Position numbers and translations under genes: made by a program. From positions 297,454 to 361,453 of the forward strand of contig NZ_QHGY01000004.1 of NCBI RefSeq assembly GCF_003254665.1: a stretch of DNA of 64,000 nt. The letters are read 5' to 3'. This document shows, in pieces, positions 28,596-36,556 of this stretch. The DNA is from Billgrantia lactosivorans (GTDB lineage: Bacteria; Pseudomonadota; Gammaproteobacteria; Pseudomonadales; Halomonadaceae). The notes under the pieces were generated by a model. It was given only the letters and a program-made list of their open reading frames with translations. It was not told where the DNA came from and did not search any database. Positions within the stretch are counted from its first letter, which is position 1. Every line of letters starts with the position of its first letter.

Positions 28596-29176
28596 GGCTG
28601 CCTGTCCTCTTGTTGCTGCTTGACCTCTTCCAGCTTCTGGATCGACTCGACCTCCTCGACGTCACCCAGCCGCGCGGGCCACTTGCCCTCGCGCAGGCAG
28701 ATCACGCAGCGGCTGACCTCGGCCACGCCCTGGATCGCCAGCAGCGTCGCGGACAGCGGGATCACGAACTTGTAGGGCCATACCGGGGGGCCACCCGGCG
28801 TCATGGAGCTGTGCTCGTTCTGGCGGAACGAGACGGAGAAGAAATCCCACCCCACCCAGGCCAGGGCGAGGATGCCGGGATAGAAGAAGACGATATAGAG
28901 CAGCAGGTCCATGACGGCATGCACCCGCACGGGAAAATAGCGCGACAGCACGTCGGCCCGCACGTGGGCGCTCTGGGACAGGGCGTAGGCCCCGCTCATC
29001 ATGAACAGGGTGCCATAGAGCATGTAGCTGGCGTCATAGGCCCAGGAGGAGGGCATGCGAAACACGTAGCGCATGAACACTTCCAGGCTGACCACCAGGG
29101 TCAGCAGGACGATGCACCAGGCGAAGACCTTGCCCACCCCGTGGCTGATGTGGTCGATGAAGAAGATGAAGCGCAT
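28592..29176 (-). CDS. dctQ: TRAP transporter small permease, DctQ family
   Basis: This 194-residue protein has four membrane segments and the DctQ pattern (VSLEVFMRYVFRMPSSWAYDASYMLYGTLFMMSGAYAL near 30-67 and HVRADVLSRYFP). It forms the small membrane subunit of the TRAP transporter with the overlapping dctM gene. It is longer at the C terminus than many relatives, with a charged cytoplasmic tail. The binding-protein gene ends 118 bp upstream, with a GC hairpin in the gap. Confidence 0.88.
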   Translation of the reverse strand: MRFIFFIDHISHGVGKVFAWCIVLLTLVVSLEVFMRYVFRMPSSWAYDASYMLYGTLFMMSGAYALSQSAHVRADVLSRYFPVRVHAVMDLLLYIVFFYPGILALAWVGWDFFSVSFRQNEHSSMTPGGPPVWPYKFVIPLSATLLAIQGVAEVSRCVICLREGKWPARLGDVEEVESIQKLEEVKQQQEDRQP

Positions 29177-29266
29177 GGCGGCCTCTCACCGACGAGCGCA
29201 CCGCCTCCCGGTGGCGCGGTCGTGAAGCATGCCCGCTGCCTTCCTGGCACGGGGCCGTTCGACGGA

Positions 29267-29287
29267 GGCGCCCGCCAGGCGGGCGCC
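29267..29287 (-). promoter_or_regulatory. Intercistronic GC hairpin between TRAP binding protein and DctQ
   Basis: GGCGCCCGCC and GGCGGGCGCC form an almost uninterrupted inverted repeat between dctP and dctQ, right after the dctP stop. Such hairpins usually stabilise the upstream mRNA and lower expression of the membrane subunits. Comparable hairpins occur at the same place in the other two TRAP operons of this window. Confidence 0.55.
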
Positions 29288-29294
29288 ACGCCGC

Positions 29295-30494
29295 TTACAG
29301 CATCTCGGAGCTGTCGGTGGGCGCCTTGCCGAAGAAATGGCGATAGGCCGGTTCCTTGGGCGTGTTGCCCTCGAGGTGCCAGCCCACCACGCGCTCGCAG
29401 TACTCGCGCTGGTGATCGACCACCTTCTTGAAGAACGCGTCCTCCTCGGACTGGCGCTCGATGACCGTGTTCCAGGCCTCGAGCTGCGCCTCGAGCACGG
29501 AGTCGGGCGTGATGTAGGTCTTCACCCCCTGCTCCTCGCGCATCGCCTGCAGGTCCCTCGGGTAGCGTTCCATCGCCTTCCAGTACATCTCCGACGAAGC
29601 CGCCTTGGCGGCGTACTGCAGGATGGCCTGGAACTCCTCGGGCAGGCTGTCGTGCTTCTCCTTGTTGAACATGATCTCGAAGGACTCGCAGTCCTGGTGA
29701 TAGCTGCGCAGCATCCAGGTCTTGCTGACGTCGGGGAAGCCCAGCAGGCGATCGGAGGAGGCGTTGTTGAACTCGGCGCCATCAAGCAGGCCGCGATCCA
29801 TGGCCGGCACGATGTCGGGGCCGCCCATGATGGTCACCGCCGCCCCGACCTCGTCCATCAGGTCCGCGGCGAGGCCCACGGTGCGGTACTTCAGCCCGCT
29901 CAGGTCGTCCACGCTGCGGATCGGCTCCTTGAACCAGCCCAGCGCCTGGGTGGGCATCGGGCCGGTGAGGTAGCCGACCAGCGGCAGCTCGAGCATATCG
30001 AGCAGCTCCTGGTAGAGCTCCTTGCCGCCGCCGGTCCAGAACCAGGCCAGGAACTGATGGGCATCCCAGCCGAAGGGCGGCGGGGTGCCAAACAGCGAAT
30101 AGGCCTTGTGCTTGCCGTACCAGTAGGCGCACACGCCATGGCCGCCGTCGAGGGCACCGGAGATCACCGCGTCCTGCAGCTCCAGGGCGCCGACCACGGC
30201 ACCCGACTGCAACAGGTTGATCTCGAGGCGGCCACCGGACATCTCGTTGGCGATGCGTACGTAGTCCCTGGCGAACTCGTGGAAGATGTCCTGGTTGGGC
30301 CAGGTGCTCTGGAAGCGCAGCGTGGTGGTCTGGGCCACGGCGATGCTGGGGAAGCCCACCGCGGCGGCGGCACCCGCCCCCACGGCAGCCGCCGAGCCGG
30401 TGAGGAAGCGGCGGCGCGAGGTGCTGGTGGACTGGCTGTCGCTGGCGCTCTGGCCAGCGGCCTGGGTCGCGGGCGTATTCTTGTCTTGAGCCAT
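29295..30494 (-). CDS. dctP: TRAP transporter substrate-binding protein with Tat signal, DctP/TakP-like
   Basis: This 399-residue protein has a twin-arginine signal (SRRRFLTGSAAAVGAGAAAAVGFPSIAVAQ, residues 27-56), so it is exported folded to the periplasm. The mature part follows the TakP type of DctP proteins, with TLRFQSTWPNQDIFHEFARDYVR, GVCAYWYGKHKAYSLFGTPPPFGW and GGPDIVPAMDRGLLDGAEF. TakP-type proteins bind 2-oxoacids as sodium complexes, so pyruvate- or oxobutyrate-like ligands are possible, but this is family inference only. It is the first gene of the operon, divergent from betT. Confidence 0.85.
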   Translation of the reverse strand: MAQDKNTPATQAAGQSASDSQSTSTSRRRFLTGSAAAVGAGAAAAVGFPSIAVAQTTTLRFQSTWPNQDIFHEFARDYVRIANEMSGGRLEINLLQSGAVVGALELQDAVISGALDGGHGVCAYWYGKHKAYSLFGTPPPFGWDAHQFLAWFWTGGGKELYQELLDMLELPLVGYLTGPMPTQALGWFKEPIRSVDDLSGLKYRTVGLAADLMDEVGAAVTIMGGPDIVPAMDRGLLDGAEFNNASSDRLLGFPDVSKTWMLRSYHQDCESFEIMFNKEKHDSLPEEFQAILQYAAKAASSEMYWKAMERYPRDLQAMREEQGVKTYITPDSVLEAQLEAWNTVIERQSEEDAFFKKVVDHQREYCERVVGWHLEGNTPKEPAYRHFFGKAPTDSSEML

Positions 30495-30620
30495 TGGATA
30501 CTCCAGAAATCTTTATCGTTGTACTTCTGGCGGCCGGACCGGCATCGGCCGGTCACGCCGTCGTCCCGAAGCCTCCATGCCTGCGCTGGCACAGCGCCGG
30601 CCCCTTCCCATAGGCGCAGT

Positions 30621-30650
30621 CGGTTACATCAGGTATAGCTGGAGTAACCG
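30621..30650. promoter_or_regulatory. Inverted repeat CGGTTAC-N16-GTAACCG
   Basis: The 7-bp arms CGGTTAC (30621-30627) and GTAACCG (30644-30650) are exact inverses. TATAGC (30634-30639) lies between them and could be a -10 element, so a bound regulator would sit over a promoter. The binding protein is unknown. Confidence 0.45.
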
Positions 30651-30678
30651 CAGGTGCAAGCATCGCTCTCCATGCTCA

Positions 30679-30707
30679 GTTAACGCTTCTCCTGCCTCTG
30701 TTAACGC
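30679..30707. promoter_or_regulatory. Direct repeat GTTAACGC, 21-bp spacing
   Basis: GTTAACGC occurs at 30679-30686 and again at 30700-30707. The distance of 21 bp is two helical turns, which would place two bound monomers or dimers on the same DNA face. It lies between the TRAP promoter side and the BetI-like dyad. Confidence 0.4.
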
Positions 30708-30741
30708 AGGGTTGAAGGGCCGGCACAAAGCGCGTATTTTA

Positions 30742-30759
30742 TTTGAACGTTCATTCAAA
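30742..30759. promoter_or_regulatory. BetI-like operator upstream of betT
   Basis: TTTGAACGTTCATTCAAA has outer arms TTTGAA/TTCAAA and an inner palindrome GAACGTTC (30745-30752). It resembles the TetR-type dyads bound by BetI, the choline-responsive repressor of choline-to-betaine genes. It is 217 bp before betT; no betI, betA or betB gene is in the window, so the regulator would act from elsewhere. Confidence 0.5.
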
Positions 30760-30975
30760 AAAAACAAGGAACGGCTTCCCGCCGAAGTCGTCGGCCCCTG
30801 ATCCCTCTTCCGTCACCCGCGGGCGCCCTGGCCAGCAAGGCCGTGTGCGGCTGCGTCAGGTCTGGAACATCGGGCTATTCTCAGGCGTGCTTTCGATTGT
30901 GAGGAACAATCCTCAGCGCGCCTCGGCAGGGCACTTGGCGGGAGGGTTCATTCACTCGCACAGGAGTACGCCTGC

Positions 30976-33024
30976 ATGGCGCGGAACCTACCCTCGAACG
31001 ACAGACGCGACCGGCTCAACCCCGTGGTGTTCCACGGCTCGGTGGCCGGCATCCTGGTCTTTCTCGTCCTCACCATGACCTTCACCGAACAGGCCGGCGC
31101 CTTCTTCGACGCCGGACTGGCCTGGGTCAGCAAAACCTTCGGCTGGTACTACATGCTGGCCGTGATGGCCTACCTGGTGTTCGTCATCGCCATCGGCCTG
31201 TCGCGCTTCGGCCGCATCCGCCTCGGCCCCGACCATTCACGGCCGGAATTCTCGACCCTGTCGTGGGCCTCGATGCTGTTCGCCGCCGGTATCGGCATCG
31301 ACCTGCTGTTCTTCAGCGTTGCCGAGCCTGTGGCTCACTACCTGGCCCCGCCGGACCTGGCACCGGAAAGCCAGGAGGCGATGCGTGCCGCCGTGGTCCA
31401 AACCTTCATGCACTGGGGGCTATCCGGCTGGGGGCTCTACGTGCTGATGGGCATGGCGCTGGCCTACTTCAGCTACCGTCATCGCCTGCCGCTGGCCATT
31501 CGCAGCGCGCTCTACCCGCTGCTGGGCAAGCGCATCCACGGCCCCATCGGCAACGCCGTGGACATCACCGCGGTGATCTCCACCGTGTTCGGCATCGCCA
31601 CCAGCCTGGGCATCGGCGTGATGCAGCTCAACTACGGGCTCAACTACATGTTCGCCGTGCCCGAGAGCCTGTCGGTGCAGGTGATACTGATCGTGCTGGT
31701 GGTGGTGCTCGCTACCATCTCGGTGGTCAGCGGCGTGGAGAAGGGCATTCGCCGGCTGTCCGAGTTCAACATGCTGCTGGCGCTGGCCTTGCTGCTGTTC
31801 GTGCTGTTCCAGGGCCATACCCTGCAGCTGCTCGACATGGCGGTGAACAACGCCGGCGACTACCTCTCCGGGTTCGTCGCCAAGAGCTTCGACACCTATG
31901 CCTTCGCCGGCGACGAGGCCAACGAGTGGAAGATGTGGTGGACGATCTTCTTCTGGGGCTGGTGGATCGCCTGGACGCCGTTCGTCGGCCTGTTCCTGGC
32001 GCGCATCTCGCGCGGCCGCACCATCCGCCAGTTCGTCGCCGGCGCCCTGTTCATCCCGCTGGCGTTCATGATGGTGTGGATGTCGGTGTTCGGTAACAGC
32101 GGCATCGAGCTGGTGGCCAACCAGGGCGTCACCGAGCTCGGCGAGCAGGCCTTGAACACGCCGCAGACCACCATGTACACGCTGCTCGAACACTACCCCT
32201 GGGTCGGCGTCACCGCGGCCGTGGTCACCGTGCTGGGCATCGTGTTCTTCATCACCTCGGCGGATTCCGGTGCGCTGGTGCTGGCGAACTTCACCTCGAT
32301 CCTCTCCGACGTCAACCACGACGCGCCGATCCGGCTGCGCATCTTCTGGTCGGCGGTGATCGGCCTGATCACGGTGGCGCTGCTGATGGCCGGCGGCCTG
32401 GCGGCACTGCAGAGCGCGGTGGTGATCACCGCCCTGCCCTTCTCGCTGGTGATCTTCGCCATCATGCTGGGCATGTACCAGGCGCTGAAGCTCGAGGGCA
32501 GCAAGGCCGAGGCGCGCCGGCGCATCGCCGGCACCGCCCCGGGCGGCGACTGGCGCGAGCGCCTCGATCGCGCCCTCGATGTCTCCAACCGCGCGGGCGC
32601 TGCCGCCACCCTCGAGCATGCCATCCGCCCGGCGCTGACCCAGTTCGCCCAGGAGCTCGAGAGCCGCGGCCAGGAGGCCAACGTGACCGAACAGCCGCTC
32701 GAGGGAGAAACGCTGCCCAGCCTGACCCTGCAGGTGGACCTGGAGAACGCGGCAAGCTTCGTCTATCAGGTCAGCCCGCACCGCATGCGCACGCCGAGCT
32801 TCCTGCCGGCGGACGACGACTACTATGTGCGGCTCGACGTCCACCTGGCCGAAGGCGGCCAGGACAAGGACCTCAATGGCTTCACCCGCGGCCAGGTGAT
32901 CGCCGACGTGCTCTCGGAATACGAGCGCCACCTGCACTTCCTGGCGCTGGCCGGACAGGGCGGCAGCGTGCAGGCCATGCCGGGGGCGGTGGGCGAACCG
33001 CCGGCGGACGCCAGCCCAGCCTGA
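30976..33024 (+). CDS. betT: BCCT-family choline transporter, BetT-like
   Basis: This 682-residue protein is a 12-TM betaine/choline/carnitine carrier. The length and long cytoplasmic C-terminal domain (about 170 residues after TM12) match BetT, the proton-coupled choline importer that feeds glycine betaine synthesis during osmotic stress. The BCCT signature region is MWWTIFFWGWWIAWTPFVGLFLARISRGRTIR near 320-350, with aromatic residues of the substrate site. The N terminus (NPVVFHGSVAGILVFL) is also typical. A possible BetI dyad lies upstream and a strong terminator follows. Other BCCT substrates such as betaine cannot be excluded, but the C-terminal domain favours choline. Confidence 0.88.
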   Translation: MARNLPSNDRRDRLNPVVFHGSVAGILVFLVLTMTFTEQAGAFFDAGLAWVSKTFGWYYMLAVMAYLVFVIAIGLSRFGRIRLGPDHSRPEFSTLSWASMLFAAGIGIDLLFFSVAEPVAHYLAPPDLAPESQEAMRAAVVQTFMHWGLSGWGLYVLMGMALAYFSYRHRLPLAIRSALYPLLGKRIHGPIGNAVDITAVISTVFGIATSLGIGVMQLNYGLNYMFAVPESLSVQVILIVLVVVLATISVVSGVEKGIRRLSEFNMLLALALLLFVLFQGHTLQLLDMAVNNAGDYLSGFVAKSFDTYAFAGDEANEWKMWWTIFFWGWWIAWTPFVGLFLARISRGRTIRQFVAGALFIPLAFMMVWMSVFGNSGIELVANQGVTELGEQALNTPQTTMYTLLEHYPWVGVTAAVVTVLGIVFFITSADSGALVLANFTSILSDVNHDAPIRLRIFWSAVIGLITVALLMAGGLAALQSAVVITALPFSLVIFAIMLGMYQALKLEGSKAEARRRIAGTAPGGDWRERLDRALDVSNRAGAAATLEHAIRPALTQFAQELESRGQEANVTEQPLEGETLPSLTLQVDLENAASFVYQVSPHRMRTPSFLPADDDYYVRLDVHLAEGGQDKDLNGFTRGQVIADVLSEYERHLHFLALAGQGGSVQAMPGAVGEPPADASPA

Positions 33025-33046
33025 TTCTCCCTGCAGCCCGGCACAC

Positions 33047-33076
33047 GGCGGCACCCTTCGGTGTCGCCATTTTTTT
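33047..33076 (+). terminator. Intrinsic terminator after betT
   Basis: GGCGGCACC (33047-33055) pairs with GGTGTCGCC (33060-33068), with one G-U pair and the loop CTTC, followed by a run of seven T residues (33070-33076). It is 23 bases after the betT stop. Confidence 0.92.
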
Positions 33077-33123
33077 GTTGCGTCATCGACCATGGCCGGC
33101 TTGTGGCAGCGCAATATGCAGGA

Positions 33124-33139
33124 GTAACGTTATCGTTAC
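33124..33139. promoter_or_regulatory. Inverted repeat GTAACG-TTAT-CGTTAC before the SulP gene
   Basis: GTAACGTTATCGTTAC has exact 6-bp arms around TTAT and lies 22 bases before the start of the SulP-type carrier gene, where a repressor or a small RNA hairpin could affect initiation. The regulator is unknown. Confidence 0.4.
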
Positions 33140-33161
33140 CTTGCTCACGTTCGGTACCGCC

Positions 33162-34907
33162 ATGGCTCGCACAAGACGCTCCCCTCGCTACCGGCCCCCG
33201 CGACCCGGCACTGCCCTGCTCGCCGCCTGGCACCAGGGCTACGGGCTGGCCGAACTCAAGCGCGACCTGCTCGCCGGGCTGACTCTCGGCATCGTCGCGG
33301 TGCCGCTCTCCATGGCGCTGGCCATCGCCACCGGGGTACCGCCCCAGCACGGCCTCTACACCGCCATCGTGGCCGGGGCCGTCATCGCCCTGACCGGCGG
33401 CTCACGCTTCAATATCTCCGGCCCCACGGCGGCCTTCGTGGTGATCCTGTTCCCCATCGTCGCCAGCCATGGCCTCGGCGGCCTGCTGATCGCCACGCTG
33501 ATGGCGGGGCTGATCCTGGTGGCGCTGGGGCTGGCGCGGCTAGGCAACCTGATCCAGTTCGTGCCCTACCCGGTGGTGCTCGGCTTTACCGCCGGCATCG
33601 CCGTGGTGATCGCCCTGCTGCAGCTGCCCGACTTCCTCGGGCTCGAAGGCGTCGCGCTCGGCGACAGCACGCTGCACAACCTGGCTGCCATCGTCCGTGC
33701 CACGCCCTCGCTGGCCCCCGCCGAGCTGGGTATCGGGCTGCTCACCCTGGCCGCGCTGATCCTGTGGCCACGGCTGAAGCTGCCGTTGCCGGCACCGCTG
33801 GTCGGCCTGGCGGTGGGTACGCTGGCGGCGCTTGCCGTGGCGCCGCTGGGGGTGGAGATCGAGACCATCGCCTCGCGCTTCAGCTGGGAGCATCAGGGCC
33901 AGGCGGGCAGCGGCATCCCGCCCTTCGCCCCGGGCCTGCTGCTGCCCTGGCGCCTGCCCGGGGCCGACGGCGCACCGCTCACGGTGGACTTCGCCCTGAT
34001 CCGCGAACTGCTCGGCCCGGCGCTGGCCATCGCCATGCTGGCGGCCATCGAATCGCTGCTCTGCGCGGTGGTCGCCGACGGCTTGACCCGCACCCGCCAC
34101 GACCCCAACGCCGAGCTGATCGGCCAGGGCCTGGGCAACCTCGCCGCGCCCTTCTTCGGCGGCATCACCGCCACCGCGGCGCTGGCGCGCACCGCCACCA
34201 ACATCCGCAGCGGTGCCGTCTCGCCGCTGGCCGCGGTCGTCCACGCGCTGGTCGTGCTGCTGGCGGTGGTGGCGCTGGCCGGCGTGCTCGCCCTGGTGCC
34301 GATGGCGGCGCTCGCCGCGCTGCTGTTCGTCATCGCCTGGAACATGAGCGAGGCGCGCCACTTCGTGCACACCCTGAGGAGCGCACCGGGCAGCGACGTG
34401 GCGATCCTGGTGATCTGCTTCCTGCTCACGGTGGTGTTCGACATGGTGCTGGCGGTGGCGGTGGGCATCGGCCTCGCCGCGGCGCTGTTCATCCGCCGCA
34501 TGGCCGACCTGACCCACGCCCGCCGCCTCGAACCCGGCAGCGACGACGCGAGCCGCGACCTGCCGCGCCAGGTGGCGCTCTACGACGTCAACGGCCCGCT
34601 GTTCTTCGGCGCCGCCGAGAAGGCCGTGTCGTCGCTGCGGGTGGTGGATCCCGAGGTGCGCGTGGTGATGCTCGACATGCGCGACGTGCCGAGCCTGGAC
34701 GCCACCGCCATCGTCGCCCTGCAGTCGCTGGTCGAGGAACTGCGCGCGCGCCAGGTGGGGCTGATCTTCGTCGGCATGCCGGCGCGCATGGTGCTCAAGC
34801 TCCGGCGCGCCGGCGTCAGGCGTCAGGCAGGCCGCCTGGCCGCCGTGCGCCAGGCGGAGCGCGCCCGGCGACTGGCCGAGCGCTGGCTGGCCGTGATGCC
34901 CGAGTAA
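33162..34907 (+). CDS. SulP-family anion transporter with STAS domain
   Basis: This 581-residue SLC26/SulP carrier begins with a short basic tail and RDLLAGLTLGIVAVPLSMALAIATGVPPQHGLYTAIV, the first membrane helices of the family, followed by GGSRFNISGPTAAFVVIL (substrate-site helix). About 12-14 membrane segments end near residue 450; a STAS domain follows (VALYDVNGPLFFGAAEKAV, VVMLDMRDVPSLDATAIVAL). Relatives carry sulphate, bicarbonate or C4-dicarboxylates (E. coli DauA, 559 residues). The substrate cannot be told here, and no carbonic anhydrase gene is adjacent. The ATG at 33162 was preferred since the upstream in-frame codons lie within the terminator and dyad region. Confidence 0.87.
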   Translation: MARTRRSPRYRPPRPGTALLAAWHQGYGLAELKRDLLAGLTLGIVAVPLSMALAIATGVPPQHGLYTAIVAGAVIALTGGSRFNISGPTAAFVVILFPIVASHGLGGLLIATLMAGLILVALGLARLGNLIQFVPYPVVLGFTAGIAVVIALLQLPDFLGLEGVALGDSTLHNLAAIVRATPSLAPAELGIGLLTLAALILWPRLKLPLPAPLVGLAVGTLAALAVAPLGVEIETIASRFSWEHQGQAGSGIPPFAPGLLLPWRLPGADGAPLTVDFALIRELLGPALAIAMLAAIESLLCAVVADGLTRTRHDPNAELIGQGLGNLAAPFFGGITATAALARTATNIRSGAVSPLAAVVHALVVLLAVVALAGVLALVPMAALAALLFVIAWNMSEARHFVHTLRSAPGSDVAILVICFLLTVVFDMVLAVAVGIGLAAALFIRRMADLTHARRLEPGSDDASRDLPRQVALYDVNGPLFFGAAEKAVSSLRVVDPEVRVVMLDMRDVPSLDATAIVALQSLVEELRARQVGLIFVGMPARMVLKLRRAGVRRQAGRLAAVRQAERARRLAERWLAVMPE

Positions 34908-34916
34908 GGCGGGGTT

Positions 34917-35336
34917 CTACTCCCCCTGCAGCGTGGCGAGCAGCCGCCGCGCACCGCCATGGTCGCGATGCTCGCCGAGCCAGACGCCTTGCCAGGTGCC
35001 CAGTGCCAGGCGCCCGTCGCGCACCGCCAGGGTGAGCTGAGTGCCGAGCAGGCTGGCGCAGACGTGCGCCGGCATGTCGTCAGGCCCTTCGAGGGTATGG
35101 CGGAAATAGGGCAGGTCGCCTGGCGCCAGCCGGCGCAGGAAGGCGTCGAGGTCGTGGCGCACGTCGGGGTCGGCGTTCTCGTTGAGGGTCAGCGAGGCCG
35201 AGGTATGCAGCAACTGCAGGTGCAGCAGCCCCACCCTCACCTCGCGCAGCTCGCCCAGCGCCGAGACCACTTCGTCGGTGATCAGGTGAAAGCCGCGCGA
35301 ACGCGGTGCCAGGCGCAGTTCCTGCTGGTGCCACAT
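34917..35336 (-). CDS. yjbQ: YjbQ/UPF0047-family protein
   Basis: This 139-residue protein belongs to the YjbQ family, known as secondary thiamine phosphate synthase because E. coli YjbQ has weak activity of that kind in vitro. Signature stretches are LLHTSASLTLNENADPDVRHDLDAFLRRL and RHTLEGPDDMPAHVCASLLGTQLTLAV, with conserved His, Asn and Glu residues thought to bind a metal. The natural role is unknown. The stop codon lies ten bases from the convergent SulP stop, and the Hen1-like gene is 20 bp upstream, so it may be the last gene of a minus-strand unit. Confidence 0.88.
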   Translation of the reverse strand: MWHQQELRLAPRSRGFHLITDEVVSALGELREVRVGLLHLQLLHTSASLTLNENADPDVRHDLDAFLRRLAPGDLPYFRHTLEGPDDMPAHVCASLLGTQLTLAVRDGRLALGTWQGVWLGEHRDHGGARRLLATLQGE

Positions 35337-35356
35337 GGCGTGTCCTCCTCGATGGT

Positions 35357-35998
35357 TCAGGCCTTGCGCTCGAAGCGGGCCAGCTGCGTCGGCTGGCCCA
35401 GCTCGGGATGCCATTCGCCGATGCCCGAAGTCGCCACGCAGTAGCCGTTGCGACGGGCAACCCCCCGGACCCAGTCGCGAAAGCGGTCCCGGGTCCATTC
35501 GAAGCGGTGGTCGCTATCGCGGAACTCGCCGCGGGCGAGCCCGAAGAGGGGATTGTAGTCGTGATTGGGGGTGGTCAGCACGAGCAGGCCGGGGCGCAGG
35601 GTGCCGAAGACGGCACGCTCCACCCGCGAGAGGCTGGCGGGAGGCACGTGCTCGATGGTCTCGATCATCGCGGCGGCATCGAAGCCGGCCAGCGCAGCGT
35701 GCGGCTCGACATAGGAACCGCAGACCAGGGTGAGTCGCCGGCGGCACGCCGCCGGCAGCCGCTCCAGGCGCATCTTGGCCTGGGCCAGCAGCTCGCCCGA
35801 CCGCTCCAGCCCCGCCACCTGTTCGAACTGGGTCTCGCGCAACAGGTACTGCAGCAGCCCGCCGGTACCGCAGCCGAGATCGAGCACGCGGCGCGCGCCG
35901 CTCCCCTTCAGCAGGGAGGTGGCCCGCAGCCAGCGCTGATGATGCAGGTCGAGACTTTCCAGTGGCGTGCCCTCCTTCCGGCGTCGCGCTGAGGGCAT
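35357..35998 (-). CDS. Stand-alone Hen1-like RNA 3'-terminal 2'-O-methyltransferase
   Basis: This 213-residue class I SAM methyltransferase has motif I VLDLGCGTGGLLQYL near 38-52 and the full set of Hen1 metal ligands: E113, E116 and H117 in MIETIEHVPP and H164 in DHRFEWTRDRFRDW. RAVFGTLRPGLLVLTTPNHDYN is also typical of Hen1. Hen1 methylates the 2'-OH of the RNA 3' end; in bacteria it usually works with Pnkp in RNA repair as a protein about twice this length. Here only the methyltransferase domain is present and no Pnkp gene is visible. ATG 35998 was chosen; a GTG at 36073 would add a low-complexity basic tail. Confidence 0.75.
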   Translation of the reverse strand: MPSARRRKEGTPLESLDLHHQRWLRATSLLKGSGARRVLDLGCGTGGLLQYLLRETQFEQVAGLERSGELLAQAKMRLERLPAACRRRLTLVCGSYVEPHAALAGFDAAAMIETIEHVPPASLSRVERAVFGTLRPGLLVLTTPNHDYNPLFGLARGEFRDSDHRFEWTRDRFRDWVRGVARRNGYCVATSGIGEWHPELGQPTQLARFERKA

Positions 35999-36083
35999 GA
36001 TGCCGCAACCCGGCGCCGACGAGTAGAGGCGAGCGAAAGGCCCGCGCGACCGACGCCGCGCGGGCCGGGGCACGACTCGCGGC

Positions 36084-36521
36084 TCACTCGCTTGCCACCG
36101 TGGTGGGCTGGTCCTGTGCCGCGGCGAAGACCACCAGCACCTTGGCCTCGCTGTCGGTCACGTTGAAGAGCTGGTGATCGCGGTTGAGCGCCTCGACATA
36201 GGCCTCTCCCGTGCCGTAGGTATGGGGGTCACCGCCCTCGGTGCGCAGCTCGACCTCGCCCTCGAGCACATAGACGTAGACGGGCACCGGGTGCTGATGC
36301 AGAGGCGTCCGGCCGCCCGGTTCGATGGTGCCGATGACGGAGACGATTTCCGGCGTCCCGTCGGGCCAGGCGATGGCATCGCCGTCGCGGGTGACGTTCG
36401 TCTTCAGTACCGGGGCGGTCTCGAAACCGGCCGGCAGGGCGTCGTCCTGGGCGAAGGCGGTGAAGATGGGCAGGGCCGCCGCCAGCCCCAGGGCCAGTGC
36501 GATAGGTGCGATGGGTTTCAT
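36084..36521 (-). CDS. Secreted cupin-domain protein
   Basis: This 145-residue protein has a signal peptide (residues 1-24, cleaved after AFAQ) and one cupin domain. Metal-binding residues are visible in the first cupin motif (GGRTPLHQHPVPVYVYVLEGEVEL, two His and a Glu) and in NRDHQLFNV for the last histidine. Periplasmic cupins of this size are mostly uncharacterised. It starts 35 bp after the ArsM-like methyltransferase gene, probably in the same transcript and so under the same ECF-type promoter. Confidence 0.8.
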   Translation of the reverse strand: MKPIAPIALALGLAAALPIFTAFAQDDALPAGFETAPVLKTNVTRDGDAIAWPDGTPEIVSVIGTIEPGGRTPLHQHPVPVYVYVLEGEVELRTEGGDPHTYGTGEAYVEALNRDHQLFNVTDSEAKVLVVFAAAQDQPTTVASE

Positions 36522-36556
36522 GTTGCTTCACTCCTCTACAATAGGCTGCGCTGCAC

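Larger units (their letters stand above)
30495..30975. promoter_or_regulatory. 481-bp divergent regulatory region between TRAP operon and betT
   Basis: No gene is visible here. The stretch holds several separate motif sets: CGGTTAC/GTAACCG (30621-30650), a GTTAACGC direct repeat (30679 and 30700) and a TTTGAA/TTCAAA dyad (30742-30759). The 200 bases before betT are GC-richer and have GGAGG-like sequence near 30941. The motifs suggest control of both the TRAP operon and betT by more than one regulator. Confidence 0.6.

Noticed and set aside
30577..30801. Short plus-strand frame in the betT upstream region
   Set aside because: It overlaps several regulatory motifs and encodes no recognisable protein.
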